Assembly: GCF_002278075.1 (NCBI RefSeq)
Contig: NZ_CP022989.1
Location: 1,798,001 to 1,862,000, forward strand
Direction: 5' to 3'
Length of the DNA: 64,000 nt
Origin: Paraburkholderia aromaticivorans
Lineage (GTDB): Bacteria; Pseudomonadota; Gammaproteobacteria; Burkholderiales; Burkholderiaceae
Below are positions 41,992 to 52,333 of this stretch, piece by piece; within the stretch, counting starts at the first letter, position 1; every line of letters begins with the position of its first letter. The notes under the pieces are model-generated. The model was not told where the DNA came from. It saw only the letters and a program-made list of their open reading frames with translations, and did not search any database. Made by a program: the position numbers and the translations under genes.

Positions 41992-43650
41992 TCAGTCCTT
42001 CGCGTAGATGTCCGAGTCCTTGGTTTCCTTGACGAACAGCATGCCGATCACGAAGGTAATGAGCGCGATCACGATCGGATACCACAGGCCCGAATAGATG
42101 TTGCCCTTCGCCGCCACGATCGCGAACGCGGTGGCCGGCAGGAAGCCGCCGAACCAGCCATTGCCGATGTGATACGGCAGCGACATCGAGGTGTAGCGAA
42201 TCCGCGTCGGGAACATTTCCACCAGCATGGCCGCGATCGGTCCATAGACCATCGTCACGTAGATCACGAGGATCGTCAGGATCACCACGCTCATCGGCCA
42301 GTTGATCTGCGAGGGATCGGCCTTCGGCGGATAGCCCGCGGTCTTCAGCGTCGTAGCGAGAGTCTTGTCGAACACCTTGCCTTGATCCTTGGCGTCGGCG
42401 GCCTTGCCGTCATACGTGTTGACCACCGCGTCGCCGACCTTGATCTGCGCCACCGTGCCCGCCGGCGCGGCGACGTTCTCGTAGTTCAAGCCGGCCTTCG
42501 AGAGCGCGCTCTTGGCGATGTCGCAGGAGCTCGTGAACTTCGAGGTGCCGACCGGGTTGAACTGGAATGAGCACTCGTCCGGATTCGCGATCACGATGAT
42601 CGGCGCCTTCGCGGTTGCGGTTTCCAGCGCGGGGTTGGTGTAGTGCGCCAGCGCCTTGAACAGCGGGAAGTAGGTGCATGCGGCGATCAGCAGGCCGGCC
42701 ATGATGATCGGCTTGCGGCCGATGCGATCAGAGAGCGAGCCGAAGAACAGGAAGAACGGCGTGCCGATCAGAAGCGCGATCGCGATCATGATGTTGGCGC
42801 TGCTGCCATCCACCTTCAGCGTCTGCGTCAGGAAGAACAGCGTATAGAACTGGCCCGTGTACCACACCACGGCCTGGCCGGCGGTCAGGCCGATCAGCGC
42901 GAGAATCACGATCTTCAGGTTCTTCCATTGGCCGAATGCTTCGGTCAGCGGCGCCTTGGAGGTCTTGCCCTCGGCCTTGATGCGTTCGAACACCGGCGAT
43001 TCGTGCAGTTGCAGACGAATCCACACCGACACGCCCAGCAGGATGATCGACGCGACAAACGGAATGCGCCAGCCCCATGCGCCGAACGCGTCTTCGCCCA
43101 TGGCCGTGCGCACGCCGAGAATCACCAGCAGCGACAGGAACAGCCCGAGGGTGGCGGTCGTCTGGATCCAGGCCGTGTAGAAGCCGCGGCGTCCCGGCGG
43201 CGAGTGTTCGGCCACGTACGTCGCCGCGCCACCATATTCGCCGCCGAGCGCGAGACCTTGCAGCATCCGCATGGCGATGAAGATCACCGGCGAAGCAATC
43301 CCGATCGCCGCGTAGCCGGGCAGGAAACCGACGAGGAACGTCGACAGGCCCATGATCACGATCGTCACGAGGAACGTGTACTTGCGCCCGACCAGATCGC
43401 CGAGCCGCCCGAACACGATCGCGCCGAAAGGCCGCACCGCGAAGCCGGCCGCGAAGCTGAGCAGGGTAAAGATGAAGCCGGCGGTCGGATTGACTCCGGA
43501 GAAGAAGCTCTTGCTGATGAAGGCCGCGAGCGAGCCGGCCAGATAGAAGTCGTACCACTCGAAAACCGTACCCAGCGACGATGCGAAGATGACCCGCTTC
43601 TCTTCGTTCGTCATCGGCACGTGCGAGATTTGCCCGCCAACGGTAGCCAT
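41992..43650 (-). CDS. MHS-family MFS transporter with a large periplasmic insert
   Basis: 552 residues from the ATG at 43648-43650 (MATVGGQISHVPMTNEEKR). The metabolite:H+ symporter pattern is clear: SSLGTVFEWYDFYLAGSLAA near the start, then GRLGDLVGRKYTF and LQGLALGGEYGGAATYVAEH. Members carry citrate, 2-oxoglutarate, shikimate, proline or betaine. Residues about 338-450, between membrane segments 8 and 9, form a hydrophilic insert with C360 and C376. The sensor-kinase gene lies upstream on the same strand, 217 bases away. Confidence 0.88.
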   Translation of the reverse strand: MATVGGQISHVPMTNEEKRVIFASSLGTVFEWYDFYLAGSLAAFISKSFFSGVNPTAGFIFTLLSFAAGFAVRPFGAIVFGRLGDLVGRKYTFLVTIVIMGLSTFLVGFLPGYAAIGIASPVIFIAMRMLQGLALGGEYGGAATYVAEHSPPGRRGFYTAWIQTTATLGLFLSLLVILGVRTAMGEDAFGAWGWRIPFVASIILLGVSVWIRLQLHESPVFERIKAEGKTSKAPLTEAFGQWKNLKIVILALIGLTAGQAVVWYTGQFYTLFFLTQTLKVDGSSANIMIAIALLIGTPFFLFFGSLSDRIGRKPIIMAGLLIAACTYFPLFKALAHYTNPALETATAKAPIIVIANPDECSFQFNPVGTSKFTSSCDIAKSALSKAGLNYENVAAPAGTVAQIKVGDAVVNTYDGKAADAKDQGKVFDKTLATTLKTAGYPPKADPSQINWPMSVVILTILVIYVTMVYGPIAAMLVEMFPTRIRYTSMSLPYHIGNGWFGGFLPATAFAIVAAKGNIYSGLWYPIVIALITFVIGMLFVKETKDSDIYAKD

Positions 43651-43867
43651 ATGTCGTCTCCAATATTGAAATGCACGCGGTCTGCCGGTAAGGGCGTTCC
43701 CGTGAAACCGATTATTGGAGTGGAAACTTACGGTGTACTGACGTGGCGGGGTGAAATCGTGGTTTGACCCGCGAGCTGAAATTTCACGCAAAAAGCGTCG
43801 ATTTGATCTTAACGCCTCCTAATATGCCGTCAAGTTTCACTAATATCGAGATGATGCGTGGGCGCTG

Positions 43868-45415
43868 TCAGGCGGCGTTAGGGTAAGTCCCGCCCCGCTC
43901 GGGGACGTGCAAGCTGACGCGTACGAGCGTGCCTGCGAGCCGCGGCGAGGTTTGATAGACGTTGTCGTCGATCGTCAGTTCGCCGCCATGCATGGTCGCT
44001 ATCTCGCGCACGATCGCGAGCCCGAGGCCGCTGCCGTCGCCTTCGCGTCCGAGAATCCGGTAGAAGCGCTCGACCACCCGCGAACGCTCGGCGACCGGAA
44101 TGCCGAGCCCCGTATCCTCCACTTCCAGATGCACGCGCCGCGCAGGCGCGTCATGCCGAACCCTGACGGTGATGCGGCCGCCCGGCGGCGTGTAGCGGAT
44201 GGCGTTGTCGATCAGATTCGACAGCATTTCGCGCAGCATGACCGGATTGCCGTCGACTTCGACGGGCTCCTCAGGCCCCTCGTAGCCCAGATCCATATGC
44301 TTGGCGAGGGCGGCCTGAACCCAGTCGCGCACGGCGCTGCGCGCCACTTCCGTCACCTCGACCCGCGTAAAAATCTGCCCCGACATGCGGTTCTCCGCAC
44401 GCGCCAGCGCCAGCAACTGTGTGACGAGCCGCGCGGCGTGCTCCGAGCTGGTGGCGATCTGCTCGAGCGAGCGGTGCACTTCGGCGGAGGCGTCCTGACG
44501 CAGCGCCAGTTCGGCCTGGGTGCGCAGGCCCGCCAGCGGCGTTTTCATCTGATGCGCGGCGTCGGCGATAAAGCGCTTTTGCAGTTCCATGTTCTGTTCG
44601 AGGCGCGTCAGCAGGTCGTTGAACGAGGTCACGAGCGGCTCGATTTCGGGCGGCGCGCGGCGCGCTTCCAGCGGCGAAAGGTCGTCCGGGCGGCGTGCAC
44701 GGATGTGCGCCTGCAGCGCGTGCAGCGGCGCGAGGCCGCGCGAGAGGCCGAACCATACGAGCAGGATCGCGAGCGGCAGGATCACGAACTGCGGCAGGAT
44801 CACGCCTTTGATGATGTCGTTGGCAAGCTGGCTGCGCTTGTCGAGCGTTTCGGCGACCTGCACCAGCACGGGCTGCGCGCCGGGCGTCTGCGGAAACTCG
44901 ACGGTCGTGTAGGCAACGCGGATGTCATTGCCGCGCAGCACGTCGTCACGGAATTCGACGAGACCCGGTTGCGGGCGGTCTTCCTCGTGCGGCAGCGGCA
45001 TGTCGCGTTCGCCGCCCACCAGTTCGCCGCGCGTGCCGAGCACCTGGTAAAACACGCTGTCCACATTGTCGGCGCGCAGAAAGTCGCGGGTGGAATCGGG
45101 CAGCGACAACTCCGCCACGCCGTTGACCGGATGAATTTGCCGGGCGAGCACGTAGGCGTCGGTTTCCAGCGCGCGGTCGAACGGACCGTTCGCGATCGAT
45201 TTGGCGACCAGATACGTGACGGCGAGGCTCATCGGCCAGAGCAGCAGCAGCGGCGCGAGCATCCAGTCGAGAATCTCGCCGAACAGCGAACGCGGGCGCG
45301 CCGCGGCGGCGGCCTCGGTTTCGTCGGGCGGGGCGAACGGGTTGGCGTAGCGCTCGTCGCGCGCCTCGTCGAGGTCCGCCGCGTGCGCCGGGGCGCGGTC
45401 TGCGCGCGCGGACAT
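43868..45415 (-). CDS. Sensor histidine kinase, TctE/QseC type
   Basis: 515-residue membrane kinase. Membrane segments lie near residues 35-57 and 185-205, with a periplasmic domain between them and a HAMP-like linker after. The phosphorylated His is in FIADAAHQMKTPLAGL; the ATP-binding boxes are LSNLIDNAIRYT, DTGLGIP and GSGLGLAIV. The N-terminal 40 residues are charged and cytoplasmic. It follows its response regulator by 9 bases. Confidence 0.92.
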   Translation of the reverse strand: MSARADRAPAHAADLDEARDERYANPFAPPDETEAAAAARPRSLFGEILDWMLAPLLLLWPMSLAVTYLVAKSIANGPFDRALETDAYVLARQIHPVNGVAELSLPDSTRDFLRADNVDSVFYQVLGTRGELVGGERDMPLPHEEDRPQPGLVEFRDDVLRGNDIRVAYTTVEFPQTPGAQPVLVQVAETLDKRSQLANDIIKGVILPQFVILPLAILLVWFGLSRGLAPLHALQAHIRARRPDDLSPLEARRAPPEIEPLVTSFNDLLTRLEQNMELQKRFIADAAHQMKTPLAGLRTQAELALRQDASAEVHRSLEQIATSSEHAARLVTQLLALARAENRMSGQIFTRVEVTEVARSAVRDWVQAALAKHMDLGYEGPEEPVEVDGNPVMLREMLSNLIDNAIRYTPPGGRITVRVRHDAPARRVHLEVEDTGLGIPVAERSRVVERFYRILGREGDGSGLGLAIVREIATMHGGELTIDDNVYQTSPRLAGTLVRVSLHVPERGGTYPNAA

Positions 45416-45424
45416 GGGCGGCCT

Positions 45425-46207
45425 CTATTTGTAGTGGTGGCTCGCCGGCATCGCGCCGGACGGCGGCGAGGCGGGCGGCTCGGGCTCGGCGGGCGGGGGC
45501 GCCGCCACGGTATTCGCATTCGTGCCCGCGTTGGCCGGCGCCGCCGCTTTCTCGAGGCAATAGCCCAGACCGCGCACGGTGATGATGCGCACGCCGCTCG
45601 GTTCGATTTTCTTGCGCAGCCGGTGCACGTAGACCTCGATCGCGTTGTTGCTGACTTCCTCGCCCCATTCGCACAGGTGATCGACGAGCTGTTCCTTCGA
45701 GACCAGCCGGCCGATCCGTTGCAGCAGCACTTCGAGCAATCCCAGCTCGCGCGCGGACAGGTCGATGACCTGCTCGTTAACATAGGCGATCCGGCCGACC
45801 TGATCGAACGACAGCGAGCCGTGCCGCACGACCGTCGGACCGCCGCCGGCGCCGCGCCGCGTGAGCGCGCGCACGCGCGCTTCGAGTTCGTTCAGTGCGA
45901 AGGGCTTGGCCATGTAATCGTCGGCGCCGAGGTCGAGACCCTTGACGCGTTCGTCGACGCTGTCCGCGGCGGTGAGGATCAGCACCGGCAGGTTGGAATT
46001 GCGGGCGCGCAGGCGGCGCAACACTTCCAGGCCGGACATGCGCGGCAGGCCCAGATCGAGGATCAGCAGGTCGAAAGTCTGCATCGACAGCGCCGTATCG
46101 GCCTCGACGCCGGTCTTCACGTGATCGACGGCATAGGCCGATTGGCGGAGTGATCGAACCAGACCGTCCGCGAGTATGCTGTCGTCTTCGGCAATCAGAA
46201 TTCGCAT
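45425..46207 (-). CDS. OmpR-family response regulator
   Basis: 260 residues from the ATG at 46205-46207. The receiver domain runs from MRILIAEDDSILADGL, with the phosphorylated Asp in LLILDLGLPRMSG and Lys in MAKPFALNE. The winged-helix output domain ends HRLRKKIEPSG, TVRGLGYCLEK. A Pro/Ala-rich tail of about 40 residues follows and is not needed for the fold. Co-transcribed with the kinase; a metabolite transporter gene lies downstream and may be its target. Confidence 0.93.
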   Translation of the reverse strand: MRILIAEDDSILADGLVRSLRQSAYAVDHVKTGVEADTALSMQTFDLLILDLGLPRMSGLEVLRRLRARNSNLPVLILTAADSVDERVKGLDLGADDYMAKPFALNELEARVRALTRRGAGGGPTVVRHGSLSFDQVGRIAYVNEQVIDLSARELGLLEVLLQRIGRLVSKEQLVDHLCEWGEEVSNNAIEVYVHRLRKKIEPSGVRIITVRGLGYCLEKAAAPANAGTNANTVAAPPPAEPEPPASPPSGAMPASHHYK

Positions 46208-46342
46208 GGTGCGCAAGCCTGGCCTTGCCGGCACCGCGGGGTGTGCCCCCGGCGCACAGCGGTCTCCGAAAATTATTGTGGGTAGTTGGGCGGGCGCGAC
46301 GGTAAAAATGCGTGTTCGCATAAGAATCGCGCTTGCCAAAAC

Positions 46343-46362
46343 TACTGTTTTTTTATACAGTG
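46343..46362 (+). promoter_or_regulatory. LexA (SOS) box and recA promoter
   Basis: TACTGTTTTTTTATACAGTG matches the CTGT-N8-ACAG LexA consensus. TTGCCA at 46333-46338 is a possible -35 element, and a TATACA lies inside the box, so bound LexA would block the promoter. It is 93 bases upstream of recA. Confidence 0.9.
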
Positions 46363-46454
46363 TCTGGGTTTCGTGTGCTGTCCTTTACGAGTAGGTTGAA
46401 ACTCGGGGCTGCACATCTGCCTCAGACGCCGTTCATCATAGCAAAGGACGATTC

Positions 46455-47531
46455 ATGGAAGAAAGCAAGAAAGGCTCGGCTGGACTGACTGCTGAAAAGA
46501 GCAAGGCACTCGCTGCCGCACTCGCGCAGATCGAAAAGCAGTTCGGCAAAGGGTCGGTCATGCGGCTCGGCGCAGGTGAGGTAGTCGAAGACATCCAGGT
46601 GGTTTCAACCGGATCACTCGGCCTCGACATCGCGTTGGGCGTCGGCGGTTTGCCGCGTGGCCGTGTGGTCGAAATCTATGGCCCGGAATCGTCCGGTAAA
46701 ACCACGCTGACGCTGCAAGTCATCGCCGAAATGCAGAAGATCGGCGGCACGGCGGCGTTTATCGACGCGGAACACGCGCTGGACATCCAGTACGCGGGCA
46801 AGCTCGGCGTGAACGTGAACGACCTGCTGGTGTCGCAGCCGGACACCGGCGAGCAGGCGCTCGAAATCGCCGACGCACTGGTGCGTTCGGGTTCGATCGA
46901 CATGATCGTGATCGATTCGGTCGCGGCACTCGTGCCGAAGGCTGAAATCGAAGGCGAAATGGGCGACTCGCTGCCGGGTCTGCAAGCGCGTCTCATGTCG
47001 CAGGCGCTGCGCAAGCTCACCGGCACGATCAAGCGCACGAACTGCCTCGTGATCTTCATCAACCAGATCCGCATGAAGATCGGCGTGATGTTCGGCAATC
47101 CGGAAACCACCACGGGCGGTAACGCGCTGAAATTCTACGCGTCGGTGCGTCTGGACATTCGCCGTATCGGTTCGATCAAGAAGAACGACGAAGTGATCGG
47201 CAACGAAACGCGCGTGAAGGTCGTCAAGAACAAGGTGTCGCCACCGTTCCGGGAAGCGATTTTCGACATCCTGTATGGCGAAGGTATTTCGCGTCAGGGC
47301 GAAATCATCGACTTGGGCGTGCAGGCCAAGATCGTCGACAAGGCCGGCGCGTGGTACAGCTACAGCGGCGAACGTATCGGTCAGGGCAAGGACAACGCGC
47401 GTGAATTCCTGCGCGAAAATCCGGATATCGCTCGCGAGATCGAAAACCGCATCCGCGAATCGCTGGGCGTGAATGCCATGGCTGAAGCCGTGACCGGCGC
47501 AGGCGCAGAAGTCGCGGACGAAGAAGAGTAA
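46455..47531 (+). CDS. recA: Recombinase RecA
   Basis: Central homologous-recombination and SOS protein, 358 residues. Walker A GPESSGKT is near residue 76, Walker [11 protein letters not shown], and the DNA-binding loop region has [23 protein letters not shown], given here as a region of about residues 214-236. The acidic C-terminal tail ends VADEEE. SOS-regulated through the upstream LexA box. recX follows 7 bases later. Confidence 0.98.
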   Translation: MEESKKGSAGLTAEKSKALAAALAQIEKQFGKGSVMRLGAGEVVEDIQVVSTGSLGLDIALGVGGLPRGRVVEIYGPESSGKTTLTLQVIAEMQKIGGTAAFIDAEHALDIQYAGKLGVNVNDLLVSQPDTGEQALEIADALVRSGSIDMIVIDSVAALVPKAEIEGEMGDSLPGLQARLMSQALRKLTGTIKRTNCLVIFINQIRMKIGVMFGNPETTTGGNALKFYASVRLDIRRIGSIKKNDEVIGNETRVKVVKNKVSPPFREAIFDILYGEGISRQGEIIDLGVQAKIVDKAGAWYSYSGERIGQGKDNAREFLRENPDIAREIENRIRESLGVNAMAEAVTGAGAEVADEEE

Positions 47532-47538
47532 CCATCAC

Positions 47539-48246
47539 GTGATACGCAAGGGCCGGCCGTTGTCCGATACCGGACGCCACGCGGACGGCCCGCGTGATGA
47601 AGACGACGAATCGTTCGATCCATTCGAATCGTTCGACGCTCACGATCGCGCTGCGGGCCGGAGCCCGCAGCGCGCGCAGTTTGAATCCTCCCCGCTGTCC
47701 GATTCGGATCCTTCAGAAACCACCTACACCCGCTCGCGTCGCGTCCCTGGCGAAGCGAAACCGGGGCAAGACGAAACCAAAAAATCCCAACGCCCGGCAC
47801 GGTCGCTGAAAGGGCGAGCGCTCGGCTATCTGTCCCGCCGTGAATACAGCCGCACCGAACTCGCGCGCAAGCTGAAGCCGTTCGTCGAGGAAACCGATTC
47901 GCTCGACACCTTGCTCGATTCGCTCGAAGCGGAAAACTGGCTGTCCGATTCGCGTTTCGCGGAAAGCCTGATTCATCGCCGCTCGTCGCGGCTGGGCGCG
48001 AGCCGGATCGTCGGCGAACTGAAGCAGCATGCGGTTGACCGGACCCTCGTTGAAGAAGCGAGCGCGCAATTGCGCGAAACCGAACTCGCGCGTGCGCAAG
48101 CCGTCTGGCGCAAAAAATTCGGCCACCTTCCCGAAACGCCTGCCGAACGGGCCAAGCAGGCCCGTTTTCTGGCCTCACGCGGATTTTCGGGCGCCACGAT
48201 CGGCAAAATCCTCAAGGGCATCGACGAGGAGTGGGCCGGCAACTAG
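47539..48246 (+). CDS. recX: Regulatory protein RecX
   Basis: Inhibitor and modulator of RecA filaments. The three-helix repeats begin near residue 90 (LGYLSRREYSRTELARKL) and continue to the end (FLASRGFSGATIGKILKGI). The start is GTG (47539), giving 235 residues; the first 85 or so are an unusual polar, disordered extension, longer than in E. coli RecX. It shares an operon with recA. Confidence 0.93.
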   Translation: MIRKGRPLSDTGRHADGPRDEDDESFDPFESFDAHDRAAGRSPQRAQFESSPLSDSDPSETTYTRSRRVPGEAKPGQDETKKSQRPARSLKGRALGYLSRREYSRTELARKLKPFVEETDSLDTLLDSLEAENWLSDSRFAESLIHRRSSRLGASRIVGELKQHAVDRTLVEEASAQLRETELARAQAVWRKKFGHLPETPAERAKQARFLASRGFSGATIGKILKGIDEEWAGN

Positions 48247-48396
48247 CCGCGTCGTCCTGTGCCGCGCGCACAAGCCCGTCGGGACGGCGTCTGGCGCGCT
48301 CAGCCGCCTGTGGCGTGGCGCCGCGCATTCCGACCTGTCTCAAATACCCAGTATGCTAAAATTCGTCGGTTTTCCAATCCGGCCTTTCCTTCCCGC

Positions 48397-49137
48397 ATGC
48401 CGCTCTCCCCGCCAGTGTCCCGTCAGTTGCGCCATCGCCGCGCAATCAGAGCGGAAGCCTATGAGCGAGCCGATGGCCTGTGGGACGTGGAAGCGTGCTT
48501 GACCGACGAAAAGCCGCGTGATGTGGTGCTTGCGTCGGGCGTCCGGTCCAATGGTCAGCCGATCCATGAACTCTGGCTTCGCATCACCATCGATCGCAAG
48601 CTCAATGTCGTCGACGCCGAGGCGTCGTCCGACTGGGTGCCCTATCCTGGGTTGTGCCAAGCCAGCAATCCCGCCTACCGTGCCCTCATCGGGCTCAATC
48701 TCCGCCAAAACTTCCGTCGTGAATCTGCCCGTTTGCTCGGCGGCACGGTGGGTTGCACGCATCTCACCGAGCTGTGCGCCATCCTGCCGACCGCCGCGAT
48801 TCAGGCATTCGCCGGCGACGTGTGGAACACCGGTGACAGCACGCCGGGCGCGAACGCGGGTTCGGGAGACGAATCGTCTAACAGCACAGGCGAGCATTCC
48901 AACGACAAACCGCCATTCCAGCTCGGACGCTGCCACGCGCTGCGTTTCGACGGCGAGGCGGTGCAGCAGTTTTATCCGCGCTGGTATGGCCGCGCTCCGT
49001 ATACAGCGGATCGCGCGGCATCGTCAGCCGACGGGGCAGTCCGCCAGACAGGCGAGGGCGGCAACCCGTCCGGCATGAATGACGGCAGCGGAAACGAAGT
49101 TCAATCCAACTCTCAGACTGAAGGGAATCACGCATGA
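48397..49137 (+). CDS. DUF2889 domain protein
   Basis: 246 residues. The DUF2889 core covers residues 1-140 ([29 protein letters not shown] and [22 protein letters not shown]). The rest is a Gly/Ser/Asn-rich linker and a second conserved piece, FYPRWYGR. Function unknown. Its TGA overlaps the sucC ATG by 4 bases. Confidence 0.85.
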   Translation: MPLSPPVSRQLRHRRAIRAEAYERADGLWDVEACLTDEKPRDVVLASGVRSNGQPIHELWLRITIDRKLNVVDAEASSDWVPYPGLCQASNPAYRALIGLNLRQNFRRESARLLGGTVGCTHLTELCAILPTAAIQAFAGDVWNTGDSTPGANAGSGDESSNSTGEHSNDKPPFQLGRCHALRFDGEAVQQFYPRWYGRAPYTADRAASSADGAVRQTGEGGNPSGMNDGSGNEVQSNSQTEGNHA

Positions 49138-50303
49138 AGATTCACGAGTACCAGGGTAAGGAAATCCTGCGGAAATTCGGCGTCGCGGTACCGCGCGGCA
49201 AGCCGGTCTTCTCGGTGGATGATGCGGTCAAGGCCGCGGAAGAGCTCGGCGGCCCGGTATGGGTCGTGAAGGCTCAGATCCACGCGGGTGGCCGTGGCAA
49301 GGGCGGCGGCGTGAAAGTCGCCAAGTCGCTGGATCAGGTTCGCGAGTACTCGAACCAGATCCTCGGCATGCAGCTCGTCACGCACCAGACCGGCCCGGAA
49401 GGCCAGAAGGTGAATCGTCTGCTGATCGAAGAAGGCGCTGACATCAAGAAGGAACTGTATGTCGGCCTCGTGATCGATCGCGTGTCGCAGAAGATCGTCG
49501 TGATGGCATCGAGCGAAGGCGGCATGGACGTCGAAGAAGTCGCGGAAAAGACGCCTGAGCTGATCCACAAGGTTGCTGTCGACCCGTCGACCGGCCTGAA
49601 GGACGCCGAAGCTGACGACCTCGCGAAGAAAATCGGCGTGCCCGACGCATCGATCCCGCAAGCGCGCGCGATCCTGCAAGGCCTGTACAAGGCATTCTGG
49701 GAAACCGACGCATCGCTGGCCGAAATCAACCCGCTGATCCTGACCGGCGACGGCAAGGTCATCGCGCTGGACGCCAAGTTCAACTTCGATTCGAACGCAC
49801 TGTTCCGCCACCCGGAAATCGTCGCGTATCGCGATCTGGACGAAGAAGATCCGGCTGAAGTCGAAGCCTCGAAGTTCGACCTCGCGTACATCTCGCTCGA
49901 CGGCAACATCGGCTGCCTCGTGAACGGCGCAGGCCTCGCCATGGCAACGATGGACACCATCAAGCTGTTCGGCGGCGAACCGGCGAACTTCCTGGACGTG
50001 GGCGGTGGCGCCACGACCGAGAAGGTCACGGAAGCGTTCAAGATCATGCTGAAGAACCCGAACCTGACCGCGATTCTGGTCAACATTTTCGGCGGCATCA
50101 TGCGCTGCGACGTGATCGCGGAAGGCGTGATCGCGGCGTCGAAGGCCGTCTCGCTGAAGGTGCCGCTCGTGGTCCGCATGAAGGGCACGAACGAAGACCT
50201 CGGCAAGAAGATGCTCGCTGAATCCGGTCTGCCGATCATCGCGGCTGACAGCATGGAAGAAGCGGCTCAGAAGGTCGTCGCGGCTGCTTCGGGCAAGGCG
50301 TAA
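49134..50303 (+). CDS. sucC: Succinyl-CoA synthetase beta subunit
   Basis: TCA-cycle enzyme subunit with ATP-grasp domain, 389 residues. It starts [20 protein letters not shown], and the nucleotide site [17 protein letters not shown] is near residue 46. The C-terminal CoA-ligase domain has [31 protein letters not shown], given as a region of about residues 262-292. It overlaps the DUF2889 stop codon. Confidence 0.98.
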   Translation: MKIHEYQGKEILRKFGVAVPRGKPVFSVDDAVKAAEELGGPVWVVKAQIHAGGRGKGGGVKVAKSLDQVREYSNQILGMQLVTHQTGPEGQKVNRLLIEEGADIKKELYVGLVIDRVSQKIVVMASSEGGMDVEEVAEKTPELIHKVAVDPSTGLKDAEADDLAKKIGVPDASIPQARAILQGLYKAFWETDASLAEINPLILTGDGKVIALDAKFNFDSNALFRHPEIVAYRDLDEEDPAEVEASKFDLAYISLDGNIGCLVNGAGLAMATMDTIKLFGGEPANFLDVGGGATTEKVTEAFKIMLKNPNLTAILVNIFGGIMRCDVIAEGVIAASKAVSLKVPLVVRMKGTNEDLGKKMLAESGLPIIAADSMEEAAQKVVAAASGKA

Positions 50304-50430
50304 GCCAGACCCCGAGCGCGTTTACCAGAATTACGAATGGCGGCGGGACAGCGGCGCAAGCGCGACGCGGGCGAGGAACATTCCGCCTCGCGGCGCCACT
50401 GCATGACGCCAAACGAACAGAGGTCAATAC

Positions 50431-51312
50431 ATGTCGATTCTGATTAACAAAGACACCAAGGTCATCACGCAGGGCATCACCGGCAAGACCGGTCAGTTCC
50501 ATACGCGTGCTTGCCGTGAATATGCAAACGGCCGCGAAGCGTACGTTGCGGGCGTGAACCCGAAGCGTGCCGGCGAAGACTTCGAAGGCATTCCTATCTA
50601 CGCTAGCGTCGCTGAAGCCAAGGCTGAAACGGGCGCGACCGTGTCGGTGATCTACGTGCCGCCGGCAGGCGCTGCTGCCGCGATCTGGGAAGCGGTCGAA
50701 GCCGACCTGGATCTGGCGATCTGTATCACGGAAGGCATTCCTGTGCGTGACATGATCGAGCTGAAGGCTCGCATGCGTGCCGAAAACCGCAAGACGCTGC
50801 TGCTCGGTCCGAACTGCCCGGGCACGATCACGCCGGACGAGCTGAAGATCGGCATCATGCCGGGTCACATCCATCGCAAGGGCCGCATCGGCGTCGTGTC
50901 GCGTTCGGGCACGCTGACGTACGAAGCAGTCGGCCAATTGACGGCGATCGGTCTCGGCCAGTCGTCGGCAGTCGGTATCGGCGGCGACCCGATCAACGGT
51001 CTGAAGCACATCGACGTGATGAAGATGTTCAACGACGATCCGGAAACGGACGCCGTCATCATGATCGGCGAGATCGGCGGTCCGGACGAAGCCAACGCGG
51101 CTGAGTGGATCAAGGACAACATGAAGAAGCCGGTGGTCGGCTTCATCGCTGGCGTGACGGCGCCTCCGGGCAAGCGCATGGGCCACGCTGGCGCGCTGAT
51201 CTCGGGCGGTGCTGACACCGCTGAAGCGAAGCTGGAAATCATGGACGCGTGCGGCATCAAGGTCACGAAGAACCCGTCGGAAATGGCGCGTCTTCTGAAG
51301 GCGATGCTGTAA
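50431..51312 (+). CDS. sucD: Succinyl-CoA synthetase alpha subunit
   Basis: 293 residues. The Rossmann CoA-binding domain starts MSILINKDTKVITQGITGKTG. The active-site His is in KRMGHAGALISGGADTA, near residue 250. It pairs with SucC, 127 bases upstream, and ends at a strong terminator. Confidence 0.98.
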   Translation: MSILINKDTKVITQGITGKTGQFHTRACREYANGREAYVAGVNPKRAGEDFEGIPIYASVAEAKAETGATVSVIYVPPAGAAAAIWEAVEADLDLAICITEGIPVRDMIELKARMRAENRKTLLLGPNCPGTITPDELKIGIMPGHIHRKGRIGVVSRSGTLTYEAVGQLTAIGLGQSSAVGIGGDPINGLKHIDVMKMFNDDPETDAVIMIGEIGGPDEANAAEWIKDNMKKPVVGFIAGVTAPPGKRMGHAGALISGGADTAEAKLEIMDACGIKVTKNPSEMARLLKAML

Positions 51313-51382
51313 ATCGAATTTCGCGCGCAGTCAGCGCGTGTTTTTGATACGCTTACGAAACCCTTTCGTGAGCATGCGGTTC

Positions 51383-51417
51383 AAAAAGCGGGGGAGTGCA
51401 GACTCCTCCGCTTTTTT
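51383..51417 (+). terminator. Terminator after sucCD
   Basis: AAAAAGCGGGGGAGT (51383-51397) pairs with ACTCCTCCGCTTTTT with one G-T pair, around a GCAG loop. A T-run ends at 51417. Confidence 0.88.
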
Positions 51418-51455
51418 ATTGGCCGTGCGCCGGACTTCTTCTTATTCTTTCAAAC

Positions 51456-52160
51456 ATGCTCGAGTTCTTCGCCACGCTCCATTGGGGCGCAGTCATTCAG
51501 ATCATCGTTATCGACATCCTGCTGGGTGGCGATAATGCCGTCGTGATCGCGCTGGCGTGCCGCAATTTGCCGCCGTCGCAGCGCACGAAGGGCGTGTTGT
51601 GGGGCACGGCGGGCGCGATCGTGCTGCGCGTGGCGCTGATCGCGTTCGCAGTCGTGCTGCTCGATGTGCCGCTGCTGAAGTTCGCGGGCGGCCTGCTGCT
51701 GCTGTGGATCGGTGTGCGTCTGATGGCGCCGGCGCACGACGCGCATGAGAACGTCAAGCCGGCCGACAAGCTGATGGCGGCGATCAAGACCATCATCGTC
51801 GCGGATGCGGTGATGAGCCTCGACAACGTGATCGCGATTGCGGGCGCGGCTGAAGCCGCCGATCCCCAACACCGGCTCGCGCTGGTGATTTTCGGTCTGG
51901 TGGTGAGCATTCCGCTGATCGTGTGGGGCAGCCAGCTGGTTCTCAAGCTGCTCGATCGCTTTCCGATCGTCATCACGCTCGGCGCCGCGTTGCTGGGTTG
52001 GATCGCGGGCGGCCTGATCATCAACGACCCGGCCGGCGACCGTTGGCCGATCCTCGATACGCCGTTGGCCGAATACGGCATGAGCATTGCGGGCGCATTG
52101 TTCGTGGTGGTACTCGGTTATCTGCTCAAGCGCCGCAATGCCAGTCGTGCGGCGGCTTGA
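51456..52160 (+). CDS. TerC-family membrane protein
   Basis: 234 residues, about seven membrane segments. The two acidic motifs of the family are DILLGGDNAVVIALACRNLP near residue 20 and VADAVMSLDNVIAIAGAA near 115. Proteins of this group (YjbE/YkoY type) are manganese exporters or act in metal loading at the membrane. The ATG at 51456 is better than the open start at 51396, which would overlap the sucCD terminator. Confidence 0.88.
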   Translation: MLEFFATLHWGAVIQIIVIDILLGGDNAVVIALACRNLPPSQRTKGVLWGTAGAIVLRVALIAFAVVLLDVPLLKFAGGLLLLWIGVRLMAPAHDAHENVKPADKLMAAIKTIIVADAVMSLDNVIAIAGAAEAADPQHRLALVIFGLVVSIPLIVWGSQLVLKLLDRFPIVITLGAALLGWIAGGLIINDPAGDRWPILDTPLAEYGMSIAGALFVVVLGYLLKRRNASRAAA

Positions 52161-52280
52161 GCTTGCATCCGGCGTCGACATACTTGCGTGTCCAGCCTCG
52201 GCGTCGATCTGAGCGAACCCACGCTGCAACGTTAGCCGTTCGGCTGACTGTGTGACGCGAGCGCTGCTGGCTACGATGGA

Positions 52281-52315
52281 AACGCCTGTTCCCGATTCGC
52301 GGGACAGGCGTTTTT
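52281..52315 (+). terminator. Terminator after terC
   Basis: A 13-bp stem with one bulged T: AACGCCTGT-TCCCG on the left, CGGGACAGGCGTT on the right, ending in TTTTT. It separates terC from the pilin gene. Confidence 0.8.
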
Positions 52316-52333
52316 CGTTTCAGGAGGCTGTCG

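Noticed and set aside
43907..46153. A 748-codon open frame opposite the two-component genes
   Set aside because: Mirror of two clearly recognisable genes on the other strand; no ribosome-binding site or domain.
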